From contig CALLAG010000397.1 of the NCBI GenBank assembly GCA_938002705.1, forward strand, positions 1 through 5,698: a stretch of 5,698 bases of DNA, written 5' to 3'. The stretch is from an uncultured Saprospiraceae bacterium (GTDB taxonomy: Bacteria > Bacteroidota > Bacteroidia > Chitinophagales > Saprospiraceae). A program made the position numbers and the translations under genes. The notes below the pieces were generated by a model. That model was not told the origin of the DNA. It did not search any database and saw only the letters and a program-made list of their open reading frames with translations. This document shows, one piece after another, positions 1-5,698 of the stretch (its first letter is position 1; each line of letters opens with the position of its first letter).

Positions 1-3000
1 TAGATCATAATGAATATGAGAAGATCATCATGTACTATTCTATGAGATGTAAGGATGGATTAGTCTCTACTGGTGCTGAGAGAAACAAAGGCTGTGGAGA
101 GTGGGATTATAGTTGTAATACCTATATCGTAGATGAGTCAAGAGTGGATTCATTTAAGCAGACATCACCGGAGTTTGACTTTGTAGGATATAATTCTGAC
201 CTATTAGAATATAGTGATGAGCAGACATTTACAACAAGAGAGATAGCTCAGACAGAAGTAGAGTATACTAACGTCATATTCGACAGACCTTTTGATGTTA
301 TAGATGGGGACACAGACTTGGATTATAATTTTGGAATGCCAGGTGATGGTATTCAGTTAGAATATATATTACCAGCTCAGACATTATTAGATAGTGGTGT
401 GAGATCTAACAATGATATCACTGGTATTACACTCCCTATTATAGATGGTGATATAGTCCTGTCTAACCTCAGAGTCTACTTACAACAAACCGATAATACT
501 ATAGCAGATGATAATCTTAGTTCTGGTAATTGGGAGGAAGTACTACATAGAAGTACGATATTAGATATAGATAATAAGACATTAAGATTCTACTCCAAAT
601 ATGAATGGGATGGGGTCTCTAATCTTGCAGTTAAAATGACTTATGATTCTGCTGATGGTTCAGGAATTGTCATAAAAGGTGATGATATAGTGAGTCAAGC
701 TGCAGCTTATTCAGATCTAAAGGATGATACATACTGGGCCTTTGGTCCAAGTGGTCATATTAGTATAGAAGGAGATTTCTCAAGTATCCAAGATGAGATT
801 ACGATTGCTTTCTGGCAGTATGGATTTCATACTTTACCTATTAATTCTACGATTTTTGAAGGTGTAGATGGTGATAATCAGCGACAAGTTAATGCACATC
901 TACCTTGGGGTAATGGTCAGGTATATTGGGACTGTGGTAATGAAGGTGGTTATGATAGAGTTAATCAACCTGCTGATCCTAGTAGTTATAAGAATCAATG
1001 GAACCACTGGGCTTTTACTAAGAATGCAACAACAGGAATTATGCAAGTATTCCTTAATGGAGAATTATGGATAGAAGGCAGTGACAAAACGAAGAAGATT
1101 GATATTCAAAAATTTAAAATAGGGCAGAATGTCAACGGTAATAATTATTACTACGGCAGAATGGATGAGTTTCAGATGTATAGTAAAGCTTTGTCACAGA
1201 GTGATATACAATCTTGGATGACGGAAACTATAGACTCAAGTCACCCAGCCTATGATGATCTTGTTGTCTACTATGACTTTAACTCTGATCCTCTACAGGA
1301 GCTACAGGACAAAAGTGGAAACGGTAACAATGGCATTATAGATGGTGTAATCTACAGCTTACCTATGTCACCTGATAGGTCTCTTGCAAGTGCTCAGGCC
1401 TCTACAATTATTCCTAATCAAATCATCAAACAAGATGCAGTCGTATCCTCAGTCACAGAAGTGATAGATACTTACTCCTATCCTAACTTACCACAGCGAG
1501 TAGACGAATATAAGGTCAATGGAACGGACCTCGAATTAGTAGGCACTGAGTATTACTACAATCATGAAGAATCTGTATTGCTAGATGTGGATGGAAATTT
1601 TAAATCTAATAATTCTGTAGGTATAGATGGACGATTATTAGAAGGATCACTCGATTATTACTCTAAGGTGCCTATGGCATTTGAGCTGATGTCATTCGTT
1701 ACACCATACGGGATAGGTATAGATTTTGGAATAGAAGGACACACATGGACTTTTGATGTTACACATCTAGGACCTATACTCAAAGGGAACAAAAGAATGT
1801 ACCTCACACGAGGTGGAGAGAGACAAGAAGAAATGGATATAAGATTTGAGTATGTCAAAGGTACACCAAGTAGAGACGTCTTAGATATACAGAATATATG
1901 GCCGACGAGTGGCAGAGTAAGTTATACTAATATTCAGAATGATGTTCGATTTGAACCACGAGAATTTGTCTATGATTCTACCGTAGCGACTTATACTATA
2001 AAAACATCTATTACTGGTCATGGCCAAGAGGGAGAATTCATACCGAGGATACATAATATGAAAGTAGGCCAGTTTACAGACAGTTGGTCGGTATGGAAAG
2101 AGTGTGCTGAGAATCCGATATATCCACAAGGTGGGACTTGGGTGTATGATAGAGCAGGGTGGTGTCCGGGTATGGCTACCGATGTGAGAGATTGGGATGT
2201 GACAGAATTTTTTAGATTCTATGGTAACCCGATCATAGATTATAATATACCGGTAGCGTCAGGGACAAGTGATTACATAGTCAGTTCTCAGCTGGTGAGT
2301 TATGGAGCACCTAATAAGACATTAGACCTTGCTATAGAGGATGTAGTGTATCCATCATCAAGAATAGAGCACGCAAGATTTAACCCAACATGCTTGCCTC
2401 CTGTCATTACGATTAAGAATCATGGCTCTGAGAATATAACTAATGCAGTGATAGAGTATGGCGTGATAGGTAAGTCTCAGAATACTTACGAGTGGAATGG
2501 TAATATTGCTTTTCTAAGAGAAGAAACTTTTGAATTAGGATTCTTAACTCGACTGTCAGTAATCGAAGAAGGCGATATGTTTTTTGCAAGAGTGCTTAGT
2601 GTGAATGGACAATCGGATACCTATGATAATAATGATGAATACATTACAGAATTACAAGCACAAGACCATTATGATGGAGACCTCATAATAGAAATGAGAA
2701 CTAATAATGCTGCTAACGAAACACTCTACAGAGTATATGATAGTAATGAGAATCAATTAGTCTATAGAGGAGGTAACCTCACTGCTAATAGGTCTTATAC
2801 AGATACGCTCAGAGGACTCACTGGATGCTATAGAATAGCAATAGAAGATAGTGATCAAGACGGTATCAGCTGGTGGGCTAATAATGATGGGAATGGATAT
2901 ATAAGAGTCAAAGAAGAAGGTGGCCCTTGGAAGACGATAGCTACAGACTTTGGAGCTTCTGTAGATTATGTATTTACATTAGGTAATGTCACAAGTACAG

Positions 3001-3278
3001 AAGACATTACAGAGATAGAAAATCTAACAATATATCCTAATCCTGGCAATGGTATTGCTTATATAGAGAATATGAAAGATTGGGCTGCCGAAGTAGATCT
3101 TATTATCTCTGATCAATTGGGTAGGACAGTACACACGCAATCAGTAAGTACTCAAAAGTTATTGAACGATGGCATACCACAATTGGTTACGATGCCAGCT
3201 GGGGTTTATTTCATAAGAATAAACGATGGTAAGAAGAAGTCGATTCTAAAGTATATAAAAGCTGATGCGTCACGATAG
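1..3278 (+). CDS. Secreted PNGase F-related protein with LamG domain and T9SS sorting tail (5' end missing)
   Basis: The frame is open to the left edge (first whole codon at 3, reading DHNEYEKII before Met at 30). That Met lies inside a conserved strand, so the start and signal peptide are off-window. Residues are numbered from the Met at 30. Residues 1-40 (C7, then CGEWDY at 22-27) resemble the start of the PNGase F N-terminal domain. At 108-215 is a jelly-roll-like module with WDG at 193-195. At 235-440 is a LamG/ConA-like domain ending in YYDFN and DKSGNGNNG. Residues 549-613 (FVTPYG, FDVT, GTP) resume the PNGase F N-domain. Residues 655-760 match its C-domain (ITGHG, DRAGWCPG at 707-714, C692 and C712). 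A CARDB-like module (788-875), a GCYR...DSDQDG module (880-985) and a T9SS tail (YPNPGNG from 1002, PAGVYFIRI) follow. The protein is probably exported and may bind or process glycans; enzymatic activity is uncertain. Domain calls are from memory, not a search. Confidence 0.88.
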   Translation, partial: DHNEYEKIIMYYSMRCKDGLVSTGAERNKGCGEWDYSCNTYIVDESRVDSFKQTSPEFDFVGYNSDLLEYSDEQTFTTREIAQTEVEYTNVIFDRPFDVIDGDTDLDYNFGMPGDGIQLEYILPAQTLLDSGVRSNNDITGITLPIIDGDIVLSNLRVYLQQTDNTIADDNLSSGNWEEVLHRSTILDIDNKTLRFYSKYEWDGVSNLAVKMTYDSADGSGIVIKGDDIVSQAAAYSDLKDDTYWAFGPSGHISIEGDFSSIQDEITIAFWQYGFHTLPINSTIFEGVDGDNQRQVNAHLPWGNGQVYWDCGNEGGYDRVNQPADPSSYKNQWNHWAFTKNATTGIMQVFLNGELWIEGSDKTKKIDIQKFKIGQNVNGNNYYYGRMDEFQMYSKALSQSDIQSWMTETIDSSHPAYDDLVVYYDFNSDPLQELQDKSGNGNNGIIDGVIYSLPMSPDRSLASAQASTIIPNQIIKQDAVVSSVTEVIDTYSYPNLPQRVDEYKVNGTDLELVGTEYYYNHEESVLLDVDGNFKSNNSVGIDGRLLEGSLDYYSKVPMAFELMSFVTPYGIGIDFGIEGHTWTFDVTHLGPILKGNKRMYLTRGGERQEEMDIRFEYVKGTPSRDVLDIQNIWPTSGRVSYTNIQNDVRFEPREFVYDSTVATYTIKTSITGHGQEGEFIPRIHNMKVGQFTDSWSVWKECAENPIYPQGGTWVYDRAGWCPGMATDVRDWDVTEFFRFYGNPIIDYNIPVASGTSDYIVSSQLVSYGAPNKTLDLAIEDVVYPSSRIEHARFNPTCLPPVITIKNHGSENITNAVIEYGVIGKSQNTYEWNGNIAFLREETFELGFLTRLSVIEEGDMFFARVLSVNGQSDTYDNNDEYITELQAQDHYDGDLIIEMRTNNAANETLYRVYDSNENQLVYRGGNLTANRSYTDTLRGLTGCYRIAIEDSDQDGISWWANNDGNGYIRVKEEGGPWKTIATDFGASVDYVFTLGNVTSTEDITEIENLTIYPNPGNGIAYIENMKDWAAEVDLIISDQLGRTVHTQSVSTQKLLNDGIPQLVTMPAGVYFIRINDGKKKSILKYIKADASR
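732..1349 (+). other. LamG / concanavalin A-like domain within the secreted protein
   Basis: This segment (about residues 235-440, counting from the Met at 30) reads as a LamG-type beta sandwich. It has an opening strand with AFGPSGHISIEG, an ITIAFWQYG strand, WNHWAFTKN followed by MQVFLNGEL, then FKIGQN and YYGRMDEFQMYSKALSQSDI. It closes with LVVYYDFN and DKSGNGNNGII. These are the usual landmarks of the LamG family in Bacteroidota exoproteins, where the domain usually binds carbohydrate or protein. The ligand cannot be read from the sequence. The domain sits between the two parts of the PNGase F-like N-domain, so it is an internal insertion rather than a terminal add-on. Confidence 0.8.
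3024..3275 (+). other. T9SS type A C-terminal sorting domain
   Basis: The last ~84 residues of the secreted protein follow the type A sorting-domain pattern. There is a low-complexity linker (TSTEDITEIEN), the LTIYPNPGNG box, a strand (AYIEN), ISDQLGRTV, MPAGVYFIRI, and a basic end (GKKKSILKYIK). Known family role: the Por/T9SS translocon recognises this domain after Sec export. It is usually cleaved on passage across the outer membrane, and the protein is then released or anchored to A-LPS. Six further residues (ADASR and the preceding K) follow the usual end of the last strand, which is a mild extension. This is the strongest taxonomic signal in the window. Confidence 0.9.
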
Positions 3279-3290
3279 TTTCTGATGCGA

Positions 3291-4340
3291 CTAATCAAAT
3301 AAATATGATACGGCAACTAAGGATAGAGGTATAACTACGAAAAATATAAAATCATACAACTCGATTTCGCTTTTTTTGAACTTGAGATAGATACTTGAAA
3401 ATATTAAGCTAAGCATAGCTAAGTACTTTATTATAAGAGGTATCCCGTTTAGGTTTTTTATAAGGTATTGAGTGAAATCCTTACCATCTCGTTCATAATA
3501 AATTACTTTATTGAAAATTGGTGTTATACCAATACTAACAGATTTATTTTCAAACTTCTCAGTTATTGTTGTAGCGAAACTATAATCATTCGAAGTAAAT
3601 ACTTTAGAGGTAGCGTTACTGCCGGTGCCTATCCATTTTTGACCTATTACTTGTTCTTCGACTATCTCGAATCCTAATAATGTGGCATCAACCAATTGAA
3701 GTGCCATGAATACAGCAAGACTTATAAAAGGAGTAATTAATAGATTAAGAATATCATTTTTGAAATACTGAAATAGGTAGTCTATTTTATTTTGTTCCTC
3801 AATATGTTCGTATTCAGATTCTGAAATATATTTAGATAATATTTCGTAGCAAATTTTCGCCTCTTCATGATTTAGGTTATTGAAACACAGTAATCCATTA
3901 GTTTCGTCAGTAAGAAAACTGGACTGATAAGAAGAGATATGAGCAGAACCTTGAAAGAAGATTTTTGATTTATTAGAATCGCTATATTTGATAAGCTTAA
4001 CATTTCCGATGATAATATATGGAGTAAAAAACTCCTTATGGCCGAAATCTCGCCATGTATATAATATTCCTTTTTCAGTAATTATATACTCTAATGAATA
4101 GGGTACCCTAAAGCGGCCATACATCTCACGCAATAGAATGAATAGTAATATAAAAGATACTATGGTAAAGAAAAAGGCTACCCATCTTAACGAGCTAACA
4201 CTACCGATATAAAAAGTAATAAGGACAGGTGCAATTTGTAAAAAAGTTGAAAGAATACCAATAGATTCAAATCCTTGACTGAACCCCAAAGTTACTTTCG
4301 GTTTAATCTCTTTTATTACTTTACCATAGCGTGGATTCAC
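3291..4340 (-). CDS. Unrecognised five-helix membrane protein (GTG start)
   Basis: I do not recognise this 349-residue protein. Hydrophobic segments lie at about 28-46, 53-70, 198-217, 300-320 and 329-348. Basic residues after helix 2 (R71, R76, R78) and the KFKK stretch at 320-323 suggest a cytoplasmic N-terminus. By that reading, residues 71-197 are cytoplasmic and 218-299 extracytoplasmic. The cytoplasmic part (YSLEYIITEKGILY, then LLCFNNLNHEEAKICYEILSKYI) is faintly like a bacterial PH-type domain; this is inference only. The outer loop has strand-like SVSIGITPIFNKVIYY. The first codon is GTG, directly after an in-frame TAA. The first in-frame ATG is codon 73, beyond two helices, so it cannot be the start of an intact protein; TTG at codon 18 is the other option. 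No Shine-Dalgarno is visible. The gene is convergent with the secreted-protein gene and divergent from mscS. It looks more AT-rich than both. Confidence 0.72.
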   Translation of the reverse strand: MNPRYGKVIKEIKPKVTLGFSQGFESIGILSTFLQIAPVLITFYIGSVSSLRWVAFFFTIVSFILLFILLREMYGRFRVPYSLEYIITEKGILYTWRDFGHKEFFTPYIIIGNVKLIKYSDSNKSKIFFQGSAHISSYQSSFLTDETNGLLCFNNLNHEEAKICYEILSKYISESEYEHIEEQNKIDYLFQYFKNDILNLLITPFISLAVFMALQLVDATLLGFEIVEEQVIGQKWIGTGSNATSKVFTSNDYSFATTITEKFENKSVSIGITPIFNKVIYYERDGKDFTQYLIKNLNGIPLIIKYLAMLSLIFSSIYLKFKKSEIELYDFIFFVVIPLSLVAVSYLFD

Positions 4341-4368
4341 TTAATTTTATTTTTTTGGATTTAAGTAT

Positions 4369-4378
4369 TTAGGCCTAA
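4369..4378. repeat. 10-bp perfect palindrome TTAGGCCTAA
   Basis: This gapless palindrome sits 28 bp upstream of the GTG start of the minus-strand membrane-protein gene, in otherwise nearly pure A/T sequence. Its central AGGCCT makes it stand out from the surrounding composition. The position fits an operator or a leader element for that gene, but ten bases of symmetry can arise by chance and no second copy was seen. Confidence 0.25.
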
Positions 4379-4438
4379 TATAAAATAGAAATGCATCATA
4401 GCTTTTAGATTACATCACCATTTGGTACCCTTTATTGT

Positions 4439-4470
4439 ACTAATGTATCTACATTAGTTCTATTAGAACT
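4439..4470. promoter_or_regulatory. Two overlapping perfect inverted repeats, operator-like
   Basis: The first dyad has 9-bp arms ACTAATGTA (4439-4447) and TACATTAGT (4450-4458) with a 2-bp centre TC. The second has 7-bp arms AGTTCTA (4456-4462) and TAGAACT (4464-4470) around a single T. They share the three bases AGT at 4456-4458. Both are free of mismatches. They lie 98 bp upstream of the minus-strand start and 131 bp upstream of mscS. There is no T-tract after either, so a terminator is unlikely. Binding by a dimeric regulator is an inference from symmetry and position. If the region is transcribed, the two would form mutually exclusive full-length hairpins. Confidence 0.45.
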
Positions 4471-4601
4471 TTGCTGTGATTACAATTTTAATTTAAACCA
4501 TATTTCTTTTCTGAATAGAAATAATGTTAAAATTTCCGTGACTTGAATTAACATTTGGCGTCTAAACTTCTGTAAAATTTAACTAATCACAAAAATTAAA
4601 A

Positions 4602-5405
4602 ATGTTAGAAAATATTAACATACAAGCACTTATAGACACAGTACTCGCATGGTCGCCAAAGATTGTAGCTGGAATCCTTACTTTAATGATAGGATTCTGG
4701 ATAGTCAATATGATTACCAAAGTTATAGGAAAATCATTAACCAAATCAGGTGTAGATGAAAGTCTTGCTCCGTTCTTAAGATCTCTTGTAAGCGTATTAC
4801 TTAAGGTAATGGTAGTTATATCTGCAGCTGGTGTTGTAGGAATAGAAATTACAGCTTTTGCGGCATTAATAGCTGGTGCAGGTCTTGCAATAGGCGCTGC
4901 GATGTCAGGTACATTAAGTCACTTTGCTGCAGGTGTTATGGTTCTGATATTTAAGCCATATAAAGTTGGAGATCTCGTAGATATACAAAGCACAGTAGGT
5001 CACGTTTCTGAGATTCAAGTATTCAATACTGTTATTAATACCTTAGATAATAAGAAAGTTATCATGCCTAATGGTATCGCTACGAGCGGCATCATGACTA
5101 ACCTTACGGCTAATGGTAAGCTGAGAGTAGATCTTAATGTTGCAATGCCATACGAAGAAGATTTTGATAAAGTTAAAGGCATTATCAAAGGAGCACTAGA
5201 TAAGGTAACTGAAAAACTTCCTGATGAGCCTACTATCGAGATAGAGAAGTTTGATGAGAATAATGTATTACTTGCAGTAAGACCTTATGCTACTGATGCA
5301 ACTTACTGGGATGTATATTTTAATTCTTACAAAGAAATTAAAAAAGCATTTGGAGAAGCGGGCATCGAAGTCGCTTACCCAGCAAGAAGAGTCAAGAATA
5401 TATAA
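4602..5405 (+). CDS. mscS: Small-conductance mechanosensitive channel, MscS family
   Basis: A complete 267-residue protein close in length and pattern to E. coli MscS (286). The family forms an inner-membrane homoheptamer that opens under membrane tension and releases solutes during hypo-osmotic shock. TM1 is about 19-42 and TM2 about 57-83. The pore helix TM3 (85-118) contains GLAIGAAMSGTLSHFAAG at 94-111. The kink glycines G103 and G111 match E. coli G113 and G121. The first pore leucine is kept (L95, like L105), but the second is alanine (A99, where E. coli has L109). FKPYKVGDLVDI opens the beta domain, followed by the MPNG box near 154-157 and an alpha/beta domain ending in FGEAGIEVAYPARRV. 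The ATG at 4602 gives the expected short N-terminus; it follows an A-rich leader with no Shine-Dalgarno. Monocistronic: its own terminator follows 32 bp after the stop. Confidence 0.95.
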   Translation: MLENINIQALIDTVLAWSPKIVAGILTLMIGFWIVNMITKVIGKSLTKSGVDESLAPFLRSLVSVLLKVMVVISAAGVVGIEITAFAALIAGAGLAIGAAMSGTLSHFAAGVMVLIFKPYKVGDLVDIQSTVGHVSEIQVFNTVINTLDNKKVIMPNGIATSGIMTNLTANGKLRVDLNVAMPYEEDFDKVKGIIKGALDKVTEKLPDEPTIEIEKFDENNVLLAVRPYATDATYWDVYFNSYKEIKKAFGEAGIEVAYPARRVKNI

Positions 5406-5437
5406 GATATTCTTACCGAATAAATGTAAATTATCTG

Positions 5438-5466
5438 AGGAGACGCCAGTTGGTGTCTCCTTTTTT
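5438..5466 (+). terminator. Rho-independent terminator of mscS
   Basis: The stem is GGAGACGCC (5439-5447) against GGTGTCTCC (5452-5460), nine pairs with a single G-T wobble and a four-base loop AGTT. Six Ts follow (5461-5466). A5438 can also pair with T5461. It begins 32 bp after the mscS stop codon and is the most G+C-rich short segment nearby. The T-tract is only on the plus-strand side, so it serves mscS and not a minus-strand gene arriving from the right. Confidence 0.93.
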
Positions 5467-5653
5467 ATTGTTATAGTATCACGTCTTTCTATAGGAATAG
5501 CAAAGTATAATTAGTTTTTACTGGGATAATATAATTAGCCATAAGCATATTAAGTAAGAATGTTCTTCTGACTATTATGACGATAGTAGACTTGCTATGA
5601 GTAATATGCGATTATATAAGTCTGTTATTCTAATCTTACGATAGTTTTCTTTA
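5467..5653. other. AT-rich intergenic stretch with no identified gene
   Basis: Beyond the terminator I see no reading frame of credible length, no tRNA-like cloverleaf and no terminator. Weak inverted repeats are present: GCATATTA at 5545-5552 with TAATATGC at 5602-5609, and AGACTT at 5588-5593 with AAGTCT at 5618-5623. They are widely spaced and mostly A/T, so they may be chance. Confidence 0.5.
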
Positions 5654-5698
5654 TTATTTTTCATAGATAAGCCTACCGTATTCATCGAAATTAATCAC
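5654..5698 (-). CDS. Possible C-terminal end of a minus-strand gene entering from the right edge
   Basis: Read on the minus strand from the right edge, one frame is open for 14 codons. It reads (V)INFDEYGRLIYEK, then meets two consecutive TAA stops (5654-5656, 5651-5653). The other two minus frames stop within the first three codons. The residue mix looks protein-like, and the double stop suits a real gene end, convergent with mscS. Fourteen codons are far too few to identify a product or to exclude chance. Confidence 0.3.
   Translation of the reverse strand: MINFDEYGRLIYEK

Larger units (their letters stand above)
4341..4601. promoter_or_regulatory. Divergent intergenic region (membrane protein / mscS)
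   Basis: This 261-bp AT-rich stretch separates two outward-facing genes and must hold both promoters. I find no exact Bacteroidota -7 box (TAnnTTTG) on either strand. The nearest plus-strand candidates are TAACATTTG at 4549-4557, whose spacer is one base too long, and TAAAATTT at 4573-4580. Neither has a TTTG at the usual distance. No Shine-Dalgarno precedes either gene; both leaders are nearly pure A/T, as is common in Bacteroidota. The region contains perfect inverted repeats at 4369-4378, 4439-4458 and 4456-4470, and a looser one at 4523-4555. No open frame of note, tRNA or riboswitch was seen. Confidence 0.6.

Noticed and set aside
30..32. ATG at 30 as the true start of the secreted protein
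   Set aside because: The frame is open to the edge, upstream codons (YEKII) continue a conserved strand, and there is no signal peptide after this Met. The gene is 5'-truncated by the window.
868..1074. Plus-strand ORF of 68 codons in another frame
   Set aside because: Lies wholly inside the LamG-coding part of the secreted-protein gene; no domain or leader of its own.
1658..2129. Two minus-strand ORFs (66 and 82 codons)
   Set aside because: Antisense to the PNGase F-like region, whose plus-strand translation carries recognisable motifs; these are shadows.
3468..3677. Plus-strand ORF of 69 codons
   Set aside because: Antisense to the membrane-protein gene; no sign of independent coding.
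4384..4522. Direct repeat AATAGAAAT at 4384-4392 and 4514-4522
   Set aside because: A nine-base, almost all A/T match in AT-rich DNA; chance is sufficient.
4549..4580. Bacteroidota-type promoter boxes for mscS
   Set aside because: TAACATTTG has a three-base spacer instead of two, and TAAAATTT lacks the final TTTG. The TTTG at 4554-4557 is about 15 bp from the latter, shorter than the usual spacing. Not strong enough to call a promoter.
5287..5514. Plus-strand ORF of 75 codons overlapping the end of mscS
   Set aside because: Mostly out of frame within mscS and then runs through the terminator hairpin; not a plausible gene.
5545..5623. Inverted repeats in the right intergenic stretch as an ncRNA or terminator
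   Set aside because: Arms of 6-8 bp separated by 24-49 bp, mostly A/T and with no T-tract; too weak to support a feature.
1..5698. Mobile element, CRISPR array, tRNA/rRNA or defence system
   Set aside because: No transposase or integrase motifs, terminal repeats, spaced direct repeats, cloverleaf patterns or nuclease/toxin signatures were seen.

Overview
The window looks like chromosomal DNA of a Bacteroidota species, probably an environmental member of the Saprospiria or Flavobacteriia. The evidence is a giant exported protein with a type IX secretion (T9SS) C-terminal sorting domain, low G+C, and A/T-only leaders without Shine-Dalgarno sequences before the start codons. The lineage below phylum is an inference from style, not from a marker gene.

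Layout. Positions 1-3278 (+) hold the 3' part of a large secreted protein whose true start lies left of the window. It has peptide-N-glycosidase F (PNGase F)-like halves, an inserted block with a LamG/concanavalin-A-like domain, two C-terminal beta modules and a T9SS tail. After a 12-bp gap a convergent gene (3291-4340, -) encodes an unrecognised five-helix membrane protein that appears to start at GTG. A 261-bp divergent intergenic region (4341-4601) carries several perfect inverted repeats, the best being two overlapping dyads at 4439-4470. A complete MscS-type mechanosensitive channel gene follows (4602-5405, +), with a strong intrinsic terminator at 5438-5466. The last ~230 bp are AT-rich and show nothing firm, apart from a possible C-terminal fragment of a minus-strand gene entering from the right edge.

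How the parts relate. The genes do not form an operon: transcription is convergent at 3278/3291 and divergent at 4340/4602. The exported protein probably binds or processes glycans at the cell surface or outside it. MscS is a stand-alone osmotic safety valve. The only plausible shared control is the divergent intergenic region between the membrane protein and mscS. I see no mobile element, CRISPR array, RNA gene or defence system. The points most worth following are the PNGase F-like domain split by a LamG-bearing insertion with an altered active site, the overlapping operator-like dyads, and the orphan membrane protein.
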